Origin: Ancylobacter novellus DSM 506
GTDB lineage: Bacteria; Pseudomonadota; Alphaproteobacteria; Rhizobiales; Xanthobacteraceae
NCBI RefSeq assembly: GCF_000092925.1
Contig: NC_014217.1
Location: 2,976,001-3,040,000 of the forward strand
Length of the DNA: 64,000 nucleotides
Reading direction: 5' to 3'
Position 1 is the stretch's first letter. The number at the start of each line of letters is the position of its first letter. Below the pieces are notes generated by a model, which saw only the letters and a program-made list of their open reading frames with translations, made no database searches and had not been told where the DNA came from. Shown here piece after piece: positions 24,831-33,212 of this stretch. The position numbers were made by a program, and so were the translations under genes.

Positions 24831-25208
24831 TTACGCCGCCAGCCTGTAAGGCCGCACCAGGACATCCGCCGGAATACCCCACTCCTTGCTCAACTTGCCG
24901 ATCATATCGACGGTCAGGGCTCGCTTGCGGCGCAGAACTTCCGATGCGCGCGGTGCGGAGCCGAGCAACGCCGCAAGATCCTGCTGCGTTCGCCCGGTCG
25001 CTTCAAGGAAAGCGCGCAGTGCTTCGACAGGATCGGCATCTGGCAGCGGAAAGTGCCGCTCCTCATAGGCCGCGATGAGGTCCGAGAGCACGTCGAAGCG
25101 GTCCCCTTCCATTGAGCCCGGCTCAGGCTGTTGCTCGAAATAGCGTGTCACCTCGGCCAGCGCCCATTCATAGTCCGCGTCAGTCTTGATCGGTCGAATG
25201 TCCATCAA
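24831..25208 (-). CDS. higA: HigA-type antitoxin
   Basis: A 125-residue antitoxin. The N-terminal ADYEWALAEVTRYFEQQPEPGSMEGDRFDVLSDLIAAYEE is the usual HigA spacer and the C-terminal ALRAFLEATGRTQQDLAALLGSAPRASEVLRRKRALTVDMIGKLSKEWGIPADVLV is an XRE HTH. Its start overlaps the stop of the toxin gene by four bases. Toxin-first order is typical of HigBA, which stabilises mobile DNA. Confidence 0.92.
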   Translation of the reverse strand: MMDIRPIKTDADYEWALAEVTRYFEQQPEPGSMEGDRFDVLSDLIAAYEERHFPLPDADPVEALRAFLEATGRTQQDLAALLGSAPRASEVLRRKRALTVDMIGKLSKEWGIPADVLVRPYRLAA

Positions 25209-25501
25209 ACGGTCTCCGGATCTATGGCGTCATATTCAGCGTGAGTGCCCACGAACTTGATCAACACCCGGTGGAATGGATAGGCGACGTGGACGATGAG
25301 GCGGAACTTGTTGCCACCGACATCGAAGATCAGACGGTTATCACCTATGAAATCCACGGTAGTCCCGAAGGTCGCCTTCACGTCCTGAGGGCCGGTCCAC
25401 GTGGCCTTCGCCACGCGGGCATACCAAAGCACGAGTGGCGTCTCAGCTTGCGGATAGCGCTCCCAGAAGAGCTTGAGCGTCCGACGCGCGATGATCTGCA
25501 T
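25205..25501 (-). CDS. higB: HigB-type mRNA interferase toxin
   Basis: A 98-residue RelE/HigB-fold ribosome-dependent RNase: MQIIARRTLKLFWERYPQAETPLVLWYARVAKATW ... TVDFIGDNRLIFDVGGNKFRLIVHVAYPFHRVLIKFVGTHAEYDAID. The KFRLIV and FVGTHAEYD segments hold the usual catalytic residues, so it appears intact. It is expressed with its antitoxin from the operator region just upstream. Confidence 0.92.
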   Translation of the reverse strand: MQIIARRTLKLFWERYPQAETPLVLWYARVAKATWTGPQDVKATFGTTVDFIGDNRLIFDVGGNKFRLIVHVAYPFHRVLIKFVGTHAEYDAIDPETV

Positions 25502-25517
25502 AGGAGCTTATAGCGAA

Positions 25518-25557
25518 TTCCCAAACTGGGAACAAGATATTTTCCCAGATTGGGAAA
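25518..25557. promoter_or_regulatory. Double operator of the HigBA operon
   Basis: Two palindromes precede the toxin gene: TTCCCA-AAC-TGGGAA at 25518-25532 and TTTCCCA-GAT-TGGGAAA at 25541-25557, centres 24 bp apart with an AT-rich stretch between. They share the TTCCCA half-site and fit binding by two HigA dimers. Confidence 0.78.
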
Positions 25558-25614
25558 CGTCATCCTCACAGGAGGCGTCACTCGGAGTTGGACAGTTCCG
25601 TTGCGTCCGTAGCC

Positions 25615-27057
25615 CTAGTGCGCGTAGAGCTCTCGCCGTTCCGCCAGCGGAGGCGGCATGCCGGGGCTGTCGTCCATCTCATCGTTCGGCTCGATCCAGC
25701 CGGCCAGACCGACCCGTTCCAGCGCGGCGCCGATCGCCAGAAGCTTCATGTCCCGATAGTGCTTTCCAATCAGTTGCATCCCCATCGGCAAGCCGTCACC
25801 GTTCCGGCCGATGGGAACGGTGAGCGCCGGATGACCGGTCAGGTTGAACAGGCAGGTGAAGTGGGAGAGTGCATTGCCGATCGGGACCACAACGCCTGCA
25901 AGCGTGACCTGCTTCTGATCCAGAGGCGGCGCAACGACGGGAGTCGTCGGCGTCATGAGTACATCAACGTCTTTAAGCAACTCACTGACCTCTGCCTGTT
26001 TGACAGCGATGAGGCGGAGCGCCTGCACATAATGCTCGGCCAGGATAAACTGGCCCTGAAGCAGTCCTTCGCGCACATCCTCGCCATACAGATCGAACCG
26101 GCGCTGGAGATTTGTCCGGTGCCAGGCAAAGGCCTCGACGAGCTGGACGGCCAGCGATGCCGTGCGCACATGGGTGTCGTCCGGCATCACCACATCGACG
26201 ATCTGGGCCCCGAGCCGGCGGCATTCCGCGATGAGGTGATGCACGCTCGCAGCAATGTCGGACGCCGCATTATCAAGATAGGCCCCTCTGGGTACGCCGA
26301 TGCGTAGACCATGCAGCGAGTTGCCACGCTCGGAATGATCAGCGTTCGCTCCCGAGACAGCCTGCTGCGCCTCGCGAACGGCCAGGAACACGTCGGCTGC
26401 GTCCCCGCAGCTTCGCGTGAGAATCCCGGCGTGATCCAACGACCAGCAGAACGGCACCACGCCCTTTAGACTGATCTGCCCGCGCGTCGGCTTGAAGCCG
26501 ACAAGGCCACAGAGGCTCGCAGGAACGCGCACTGAGCCACCGGTATCGGTGCCGAGGGCGAACATCGCCGTGCGGTTGGTGACCGCAACGGCGGAGCCGC
26601 TGGAGGACCCGCCCGCCAGGCGATGCCGGTCATGCGGGTTGGCCGGCGTGCCGAAGGTCGGATTGGCGCCGGTGATGCCGTAGCAGAACTCGTGCAGATT
26701 GTTCTTTCCCAGCAGTATGGCGCCAGAAACCCGGAGGCGCGCCAGGGCTTGCGCGTCCCGCGCGGGCCGATAGTCCTGCATGGCGCGCGAGCCGGCCGTG
26801 GTCGGCAGGGTCACCGTGTCGAACACGTCCTTGCAGGAGAAGGGAATGCCGGCGAGGCGCCCGGACGTGCCAGCCTGTTCCACCCGGCCAGCGCACGCCA
26901 GAGCCTCTTCCGCCCCGATTGAGATATAGCTGAGATCGCGACTATTGCGCGCTTCGGCCCGGACCAGAAACGCCGCGACCACGTCTTCCGGCCGGACCTC
27001 CCCGGAGATCATAAGCCGCCGGAGCGTGCGCAGGGACAGACGCGTGAGGTCGCTCAT
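25615..27057 (-). CDS. Amidase signature-family hydrolase
   Basis: A 480-residue amidase with an intact Ser-cisSer-Lys centre: K76 in IPFSCKDVFD, the GGSSSGSA loop at 149-156 and the nucleophile S175 in GTDTGGSVRVPASLCGLVGFKP. Members hydrolyse amides, glutaminyl-tRNA, hydantoin- or biuret-type intermediates. ATG 27057 overlaps the stop of a 74-residue gene. It is the last gene of the transporter operon, so it probably cleaves the imported compound. Confidence 0.92.
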   Translation of the reverse strand: MSDLTRLSLRTLRRLMISGEVRPEDVVAAFLVRAEARNSRDLSYISIGAEEALACAGRVEQAGTSGRLAGIPFSCKDVFDTVTLPTTAGSRAMQDYRPARDAQALARLRVSGAILLGKNNLHEFCYGITGANPTFGTPANPHDRHRLAGGSSSGSAVAVTNRTAMFALGTDTGGSVRVPASLCGLVGFKPTRGQISLKGVVPFCWSLDHAGILTRSCGDAADVFLAVREAQQAVSGANADHSERGNSLHGLRIGVPRGAYLDNAASDIAASVHHLIAECRRLGAQIVDVVMPDDTHVRTASLAVQLVEAFAWHRTNLQRRFDLYGEDVREGLLQGQFILAEHYVQALRLIAVKQAEVSELLKDVDVLMTPTTPVVAPPLDQKQVTLAGVVVPIGNALSHFTCLFNLTGHPALTVPIGRNGDGLPMGMQLIGKHYRDMKLLAIGAALERVGLAGWIEPNDEMDDSPGMPPPLAERRELYAH

Positions 27058-27278
27058 TGACCCATTTCCCGGAAAGGAGGGATTGCCGGTCCGAAGTCGG
27101 CAAGATCCTGATCGGCGAGCCTCTGCAAGCCGGCCAGCAAATCTCCCAGGCCACTGACGAGGCCATGCCCCGCCCCCTGTACCAGCGGCGCCAACGTCGC
27201 CGCGGGCCAGTCACGCCTGGCTAGCCGCGCAGCGACGTCGGCCAGGAATTCGACCTCGAACCGCTCCAGACTGCTCAT
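27054..27278 (-). CDS. Small helical protein between permease and amidase
   Basis: A 74-residue protein, SSLERFEVEFLADVAARLARRDW..., with four-base overlaps at both ends (ATGA with the permease stop and with the amidase start). Its position recalls AtzG, the small partner of the AtzE amidase, but I see no sequence match to AtzG, so this is an analogy only. Translational coupling on both sides argues it is real and acts with the amidase. Confidence 0.62.
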   Translation of the reverse strand: MSSLERFEVEFLADVAARLARRDWPAATLAPLVQGAGHGLVSGLGDLLAGLQRLADQDLADFGPAIPPFREMGQ

Positions 27279-28093
27279 CCGCGTGCTCCTGCCGATCGCG
27301 CCGAGCGAGCGATCAGCATCGCGATGAGCATGACGATGGTGACGAGAAGCACCATGACTGTCGCTGCGGCAAGCACGGCGGGACTCAACTGGTCCCGCAC
27401 GCCCGACCACATCTGCAACGGAATGGTGCGCTGGTCATAGCCGGCCAGGAACAGTGCGATGACGGCCTCATCGAAGGATGTGACAAAGGCGAACAACGCA
27501 CCTGAGGCGATGCCGGGCGCGATCAGCGGCAAGGTCACCTTGAAAAAGGCGGACAAGGGCGGCGAACCCAGGACGGACGCGGCGCGGAGCAGACGGTCGT
27601 CAAAGGTGGTGAGCGTGCTGGCCACCGTCACCACCACATAGGGCGCAGCCAATGCGGTATGGGCGAGAATGATCCCGGCGAAAGATTGGGTAAGCCCCAG
27701 TGGCGCCAGGAAGAAATAGATGCCGGTTGCGAACAGGATAACTGGCACCACCAGCGGCGACGCGATGATAACCGCAAGCATCTTGCGCGGCCGTGTCGGC
27801 AGCCGCCGCAATCCAAGCGCCGCCATCGTGCCTAGAAGGGCTGCTAGCGGCGTGACGACCGCCGCGATGCTCAGGCTGTTTCGAAGCGCCAGCCGCCACT
27901 GCGCGCTTTCCGCAATCTCGCGGTACCAGCGCAATGACCAGCCCGACGGGTCAAGCCGGAGCATGGCCGGCGTGAAGGAAAAATACGGCTCCGGATTAAA
28001 GGACAGCGGCACGATCACAAGGAGTGGCAGCACAAGGAAAGCCGCGATCAGACCGCATAGGAGATAGATCCCGACATGAGCGAACCGGTTCAT
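27275..28093 (-). CDS. ABC transporter permease, PotC-like
   Basis: A 272-residue permease with six membrane segments and the EAA-loop text RAASVLGSPPLSAFFKVTLPLIAPGIASGALFAF that contacts the ATPase. It is of the spermidine/putrescine (PotC) class. Its start overlaps the stop of the larger permease gene. Together they form the membrane channel of the cargo 1 importer. Confidence 0.92.
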   Translation of the reverse strand: MNRFAHVGIYLLCGLIAAFLVLPLLVIVPLSFNPEPYFSFTPAMLRLDPSGWSLRWYREIAESAQWRLALRNSLSIAAVVTPLAALLGTMAALGLRRLPTRPRKMLAVIIASPLVVPVILFATGIYFFLAPLGLTQSFAGIILAHTALAAPYVVVTVASTLTTFDDRLLRAASVLGSPPLSAFFKVTLPLIAPGIASGALFAFVTSFDEAVIALFLAGYDQRTIPLQMWSGVRDQLSPAVLAAATVMVLLVTIVMLIAMLIARSARSAGARG

Positions 28094-29274
28094 GCGCGCA
28101 ATCCTCCGCGTTCGGCGAGGCGCGGCAGCGTCAAAGCGAGGAGCAGGACCGCGAGCAGGAGCAACGTCCCAAGAGCGGCCGCCAAGCCCCAGTTAAGGCT
28201 CCGTTGCATGTGAAAAGCGATCTGATTGCTGATGAGCTGGCCGGTTCGTCCTCCCACCAAGGCCGGGGTGACGTAATAGCCAAGCGACAGGATGAAGACG
28301 AGCAGACCGCCAGCCGCGACGCCGGGATAGGTCAGCGGAAGATAAACACGCGCGAAGGTCCGCAGCGGATGCGCTCCGAGGCTTGCAGAGGCGCGCACAT
28401 AGGACGTCGGTAGTCCCGCCATCACCGAATAGAGCGGAAGCACGAAGAAGGGCAGCAGCACGTGAACCATGACGATGATGGTGCCCGTCATGTTGTAGAT
28501 CAGATCCAGACGGCCGGTCTCGCTGATGAGGCCCATCGCGAGCAGCCCTTCATTGATGACGCCGCGCCGTTGCAGCAGAACGATCCAGGCGGTGGCGCGC
28601 ACCAGCAATGAGGTCCAGAACGGCAGCAGCACTAGGAAGAGCAGCAGCGCACGCAATAAGGGGCCGGCCGCTGCCATGGCATAGGCATAGGGATAGCCGA
28701 GCAGCGCACAGATGATGGTCACCAGCGCAGCGACCCAGGCAGTCCGCACGAAGAGATCGACATAAAGTCGCCGCGCCTCCTCCTGCCGGAGCATTGTTCC
28801 ATCGGCCGTCACGCTCACATCCAGGGCGTTGAGTAGATATTGCCCCGTCCAAGGCGAGGTCACGCGCGCCAGAATCCGCCAGAGGTTGGGATCGCTCCAG
28901 CCTGCGTCGATCCGCGTAAGCTCCGTGTCAGGCGCCCGCTCCAGATGTCGAGCCGTGACGTCGATCAGCGCGCGAAGTCCATTTCGCTCGCGGTTGAGAC
29001 GCTGCGCAAGCCGGCCGATCTCATTGGTCGCGTTCGCCTCCCGCAAATCCGCGGTGACCGCTTCAGCGGCCATTTGCGGAACGCCAGCCCCGTCCCATTG
29101 AGTGAGAGCCTGTCGCGTACGCGGCATGAGCTCGGCCATCTCCGGATCATAGACGGCGCGCAGCAGCATGGTCGCGATTGGCGCCAGGAAGGCGATGGCG
29201 ATGAAAGCGACAAGGGGTAGCACGAGCGCCCAGCCGGCGCGGGAGGGCGAGGCCGCGTTCATTGCGCCAGCCAT
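28090..29274 (-). CDS. ABC transporter permease, PotB-like with enlarged periplasmic loop
   Basis: A 394-residue permease. After one N-terminal membrane segment (LVLPLVAFIAIAFLAPIATMLL) it has an extra hydrophilic section of about 140 residues, then the usual core with the EAA loop ASLGAHPLRTFARVYLPLTYPGVAAGG. Typical PotB proteins are about 280-300 residues; long-loop forms exist in this transporter class. Start overlaps the binding-protein stop by 16 bases. Confidence 0.9.
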   Translation of the reverse strand: MAGAMNAASPSRAGWALVLPLVAFIAIAFLAPIATMLLRAVYDPEMAELMPRTRQALTQWDGAGVPQMAAEAVTADLREANATNEIGRLAQRLNRERNGLRALIDVTARHLERAPDTELTRIDAGWSDPNLWRILARVTSPWTGQYLLNALDVSVTADGTMLRQEEARRLYVDLFVRTAWVAALVTIICALLGYPYAYAMAAAGPLLRALLLFLVLLPFWTSLLVRATAWIVLLQRRGVINEGLLAMGLISETGRLDLIYNMTGTIIVMVHVLLPFFVLPLYSVMAGLPTSYVRASASLGAHPLRTFARVYLPLTYPGVAAGGLLVFILSLGYYVTPALVGGRTGQLISNQIAFHMQRSLNWGLAAALGTLLLLAVLLLALTLPRLAERGGLRA

Positions 29275-30332
29275 GCCGCATAGCGTTCATTGATCGCGTC
29301 GCCATGGGCCGTCCACCAGGCGGCGTCGAAGGCTAAGGCATTCTCGAAATTGGCCGGTGCCGTCGGAAGCGTGGCGGCGATCGCAGGCTCGATCAGCGCC
29401 TGGGAGGATCGGCGGACCGGACCATAAGCGATATATTTAGTCTGCTCGGCTAGTGGCACGGTGCCCGTGGCAAAACGCACGAAATCGAGCGCCCGGTCCT
29501 TGGCTCCGGTACCGGCGACAATGGCATAGTAATCCGCGTTCCAGATCTGCCGGTCCCAGACGATTTTGAGCGGCTTGGCGTCGTCCGAGATCGCCGATTG
29601 CACCCGTCCGTTATAGGCGGCGGACAGCACCACCTCGCCATCAGCGAGAAGCTGGATCATCTGCGCTCCGGTCTCCCAGAAGACGGCGTGATCCTTGACC
29701 GTGTCGAGCTTGGCAAAGGCACGGTCGAGACCTTCCGACATTGCCAGCACCCGATAGACCTCAGAGGGGGCTACGCCATCGGCCATCAACGCCCATTCAA
29801 GTATGGCGTGAGGACGCTTGGGCAGCCCACGGCGACCCGGAAACCTCTCCAGATCGAAGAAGTCCTCGATCCGGCTCGGCTTGGCACCCGGAAAGGCCGG
29901 ATCGCTGAAGGCGAGCACGTTGGACCAGATGACGGTGCCGACACCGCACTCATGCAGCGACCCGGAAACGAAGTCCTGGATGGCCCGAACACCATCGGAC
30001 CCTGCGGGCAGGCGCGCCGGATCGATCTTCTCGAACAGACCGTCGGCGCAGCCACGGTCCAGATCCTGCAACTCGACATCAATGACATCCCAACTCACCG
30101 TTCCCGAACGGACCTGGGCAGTCAGTTCGGCGAGTCCACCATTGTAATCGACCGACTTGATCGTTACGCCGGTGCTGGCGGTGAACGGGTCATACTGCGA
30201 CTTGCTCTGGCTTGCCGTGTACTGTCCGCCGAAGGAGGCGATGGTCAGTGCGTCCGCCGCGCGCGCGTCACCAGAAGCGAACAGAAGGCAAAGAACAGCT
30301 GCGGACTGCACTTTCGGGCACGCGATAACCAT
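29259..30332 (-). CDS. ABC transporter substrate-binding protein, PotD/PotF-like
   Basis: A 357-residue periplasmic binding protein. The signal peptide VIACPKVQSAAVLCLLFASGDARA is cleaved before ADALTIASFGGQYTASQSK. The text WDVIDVELQDLDRGCADGLFEKID and NADYYAIVAGTGAKDRALDFVRFA follow the polyamine/Fe-type class. ATG 30332 has GGAGG eight bases upstream; in-frame sequence above it is not coding. Ligand unknown. Confidence 0.9.
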   Translation of the reverse strand: MVIACPKVQSAAVLCLLFASGDARAADALTIASFGGQYTASQSKSQYDPFTASTGVTIKSVDYNGGLAELTAQVRSGTVSWDVIDVELQDLDRGCADGLFEKIDPARLPAGSDGVRAIQDFVSGSLHECGVGTVIWSNVLAFSDPAFPGAKPSRIEDFFDLERFPGRRGLPKRPHAILEWALMADGVAPSEVYRVLAMSEGLDRAFAKLDTVKDHAVFWETGAQMIQLLADGEVVLSAAYNGRVQSAISDDAKPLKIVWDRQIWNADYYAIVAGTGAKDRALDFVRFATGTVPLAEQTKYIAYGPVRRSSQALIEPAIAATLPTAPANFENALAFDAAWWTAHGDAINERYAAWLAQ

Positions 30333-30363
30333 GGTGAACCTCCTCGAGATGGGAAGGGTGCGC

Positions 30364-31497
30364 TCAGGCCGGGAAGGCCCGGGCGTCCTCTCGGCAGAAG
30401 CTGAGAGCGATGCGCGCGCCGCGCTCGGGGCGGGCGCTCTGGCCGCAATTGGGCAATTTCCAGATGATCTCGGCACCATCGCGCATCCGGCAGCGCACAC
30501 GAGAAACCTCACCGAGATAGGTGATGTCAGCAACGTCCACCTCGACCCGGAATTCATCCGCGACCTGTGCTGGTCGAAGACGCTCGGGCCGGACCGCAAG
30601 GCTCACGCGGTCGCCGATGCGCGCGTCGGCGATGTTGCGCGCTTCAAGGCCGGCGCCATCAGCACAACTGACCCGGCAGAATTCGCCGCCAGAGGCGATG
30701 ACCGTGCCCGCGATGCGGTTATTCTCGCCGATGAAGCCCGCGACGAAGGCGGTGCGCGGCTGCTCGTAGAGTTCCGAGGGTGCGCCGATCTGGGCAATCC
30801 GCCCGGCCTCAAACACCGCGACGCGATCCGAGAGCGACAAGGCTTCGCTCTGGTCGTGGGTGACATAGACGATGGTTGGCCGCAGTTCGCGATGGAGCCG
30901 GACGATCTCGTCCTGCATCTGCTCGCGCAGCTGCTTGTCGAGCGCGCCGAGCGGCTCGTCCATCAGTACGAGCTGGGGCTTGTAGATTAGCGCCCGGGCA
31001 ACGGCGATGCGCTGCTGCTGCCCGCCGGACAGCTGCGCCGGACGTCGGTCCCGCATTCCCTCGAGCCGGATGAGCCGCAGAGCCCAGGCGACCCGCTCGG
31101 CGATCTCGGACTTACGCCAGCCACGCGCCTTGAGCGGATAGGCGAGGTTCTCACCGACGGTCAGATGCGGAAACAGCGCATAGTGCTGGAACACCATACC
31201 GATATTCCGCTTGTACGGCGGTAACCTGGACACGTCGCGCCCGCCGATCTCGATTATCCCCCCGCTGGGCGGCTCGAAGCCGGCGAGCATCATCAAGAGA
31301 CTCGTCTTGCCGGAACCGGAGGGACCGAGAATGGTCAGGAATTCGCCCGGGTGAACGTCGAGATCAAGCGCATCCACCACCTTGTTGACGCCGTCATAAC
31401 TCTTGTCGACGCGGCGCAGCACCAGAGCTTCCGCCTCGGCGCCGTTGCCTGATGGCGCCAGCGCGCCCGTGACCTTCATCAGCATTGGCGCCCTCAA
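30364..31497 (-). CDS. ABC transporter ATP-binding protein, PotA-like
   Basis: A 377-residue ATPase of the CUT1/MOI class. Walker A GPSGSGKTS, Q-loop FQHYALFPHLTV, signature AQLSGGQQQRIA, Walker B LVLMDEPLGALDK, H-loop VTHDQSEA, and a C-terminal TOBE domain after about residue 270. It is first in the transporter operon after the GntR gene, whose stop it overlaps. Confidence 0.93.
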   Translation of the reverse strand: MRAPMLMKVTGALAPSGNGAEAEALVLRRVDKSYDGVNKVVDALDLDVHPGEFLTILGPSGSGKTSLLMMLAGFEPPSGGIIEIGGRDVSRLPPYKRNIGMVFQHYALFPHLTVGENLAYPLKARGWRKSEIAERVAWALRLIRLEGMRDRRPAQLSGGQQQRIAVARALIYKPQLVLMDEPLGALDKQLREQMQDEIVRLHRELRPTIVYVTHDQSEALSLSDRVAVFEAGRIAQIGAPSELYEQPRTAFVAGFIGENNRIAGTVIASGGEFCRVSCADGAGLEARNIADARIGDRVSLAVRPERLRPAQVADEFRVEVDVADITYLGEVSRVRCRMRDGAEIIWKLPNCGQSARPERGARIALSFCREDARAFPA

Positions 31498-32177
31498 TCG
31501 TGATCACCCAGCATGAAGCTGGTGATGCGGTTGAGGGTGCGGGCGATGTGGTTGCGCCGGATGAACCCCACCGCGCGGATGTCACCAGCGGCGAGCGAGG
31601 CCAGGATCTCGGTGATCTCGTCGCCTTGCGCCGCGACTTCGGCCGGCCAGTTGAGTTCGGGCAGGATTTCGAGATAGGCGCGGATGGTCTTGTAGTAGAG
31701 AACCTCGGACACATGCCGGTATTCGGCATTGCCGGACAGATGCAGGATCTCGTCTTGAAGCCGGTGGCTGATCTGGGCCAAGGCGCGCACATCGACCTGA
31801 CCGCCGAGCGGTTGGCATTCGGCCAGAAGCTCGCGGAGCGTCGCGGTGATGGAGTCGAGCATGGACGCCGGGTTGAGATCGCCCAGCAATTCGGCAAGCT
31901 TCATGCGCAGCGCATAGGCGTCGCGCAGGGATTTGAGTTCCACTGACGTCACCATCGAGCCAACATTCGGCGTGGTCTCGATCAGCCCTTCATTCTCCAG
32001 CGCCTGCATCACCCGCCGCATGGGCGTACGGCTGACGCCGAATTCACGCGCGAGTTCGGCTTCGCTCAACGCCGTACCGGGAGGGTAGATGAGCAGACAG
32101 ATCCGGTCGCGCAGGGCGTGGTGGATGGCGGAAAACCGCTCCCTCGGCGTGGGTCGACTCTCAACAGTTGCGGTCAT
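31494..32177 (-). CDS. GntR-family regulator (FCD), third of cargo 1
   Basis: A 227-residue regulator, similar to the one at 21.2 kb: LRDRICLLIYPPGTALSEAELAREFGVSRTPMRRVMQALENEGLIETTPNVGSMVTS is the winged helix and the rest is an FCD domain. The ATG at 32177 has GGAG six bases upstream, which favours it over the ATG at 32195. It leads the operon of importer and amidase genes and faces a divergent methyltransferase-like gene. Confidence 0.92.
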   Translation of the reverse strand: MTATVESRPTPRERFSAIHHALRDRICLLIYPPGTALSEAELAREFGVSRTPMRRVMQALENEGLIETTPNVGSMVTSVELKSLRDAYALRMKLAELLGDLNPASMLDSITATLRELLAECQPLGGQVDVRALAQISHRLQDEILHLSGNAEYRHVSEVLYYKTIRAYLEILPELNWPAEVAAQGDEITEILASLAAGDIRAVGFIRRNHIARTLNRITSFMLGDHD

Positions 32178-32201
32178 GGCGGTCTCCTGATGCAAAATTG
32201 G

Positions 32202-32313
32202 TACATCTTAAAATATGTATCGTCAACAACGGAGTCCCGTATTAGCTAACCAGTATACCGGTTTATGACATGTGGGTTAAGACGATGAAATATCTAGTAC
32301 ATTCGCGAATGTA
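32202..32313. promoter_or_regulatory. Divergent control region with TACAT...ATGTA palindromes
   Basis: TACAT-N8-ATGTA lies at 32202-32219, next to the GntR gene, and the perfect 16-bp palindrome TACATTCGCGAATGTA lies at 32298-32313, next to the plus-strand gene. The shared half-site suggests one dimeric regulator, GntR or LysR, on both promoters. Confidence 0.62.
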
Positions 32314-32378
32314 GTTTGCTATCGACGGCACCCGCCGCGAAAATTCTCGCTGTTACACGAGAAAATGCGAAAGCGGAT

Positions 32379-33212
32379 ATGTCGATGAGCGGATCTGAAG
32401 CGGGAATGCGCGCGGCCAAGCACGATTTCACGCCGACCTATGACCAGCCCTGGCCGCACGCCTATTATTCGGCCCATCTCGCGCTCGACTACATGATCTG
32501 CGATCGTGCCAAGCCGGTATTCGAGGACATCATCGCGCGCATGCGCCGCCAGCGACCGCATCGACCTCTCAAGATCGTGGATGTGGGCGCGTCCTACGGG
32601 CTCAACGCGGCCCTGCTGCGCTCCCGGCTCACCTTGGACGAACTCTACGCGGCGTACACCCTCAAGGATGGGCCGCTGGCGTCCCAACGCCTTGAGGATC
32701 ACCAGGCCTTCTTCACGCGCCAGCAGCGGCGAGAAGACCTAGACGTCGTGGGTCTGGACCCCAGCCGTCACGCGTTGCGCTACGCTCGCAACGTCGGCCT
32801 GATCAGAGCAGCAGCGACAGCCAATCTGGAGACCGAGGAACTCTCCCCTACGGACCGTGAAGTTCTTCGTGATGCGGATCTGATTATCAGCACCGGCTGC
32901 GTCGGCTACGCCACCGCGCGGACATTCCAACGGGTCTATGCGGCGACCGCCGCCTCCCGCCCTTGGGTGGCGAGTTTTGCCATGCATCCGTTCGGCTACG
33001 GGGATATCGCTGCGGTGCTGGCAGGGTTCGGCCTTGCCACCATAGAGAAGCCAGACCTCCGGCAGCGCCAGCGGCGCTTCTCCACCGAGCAAGAACGGTC
33101 CTCGATCCTCTCCCTGATGGCGGAGCGTGGAATGGATGATCGGCTGGAACGTGCCACCGGCTATATCTACGCCGCCTTTCATCTGTCGACGCCTCGCGAG
33201 GACGATGCATGA
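32379..33212 (+). CDS. SAM-methyltransferase-fold protein, unknown
   Basis: A protein of about 277 residues. PLKIVDVGASYGLNAALLRSRL resembles motif I of class I SAM-dependent methyltransferases (DxGxxxG), and DVVGLDPSRHALRYARNVGLIRAAATANLE fits motif II; RDADLIISTGCVGYATARTFQRV follows. The start is uncertain: ATG 32379 or 32385; an upstream TTG at 32316 overlaps the operator area. It overlaps the LysR gene by four bases. A regulatory or modifying role in cargo 1 is possible. Confidence 0.65.
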   Translation: MSMSGSEAGMRAAKHDFTPTYDQPWPHAYYSAHLALDYMICDRAKPVFEDIIARMRRQRPHRPLKIVDVGASYGLNAALLRSRLTLDELYAAYTLKDGPLASQRLEDHQAFFTRQQRREDLDVVGLDPSRHALRYARNVGLIRAAATANLETEELSPTDREVLRDADLIISTGCVGYATARTFQRVYAATAASRPWVASFAMHPFGYGDIAAVLAGFGLATIEKPDLRQRQRRFSTEQERSSILSLMAERGMDDRLERATGYIYAAFHLSTPREDDA

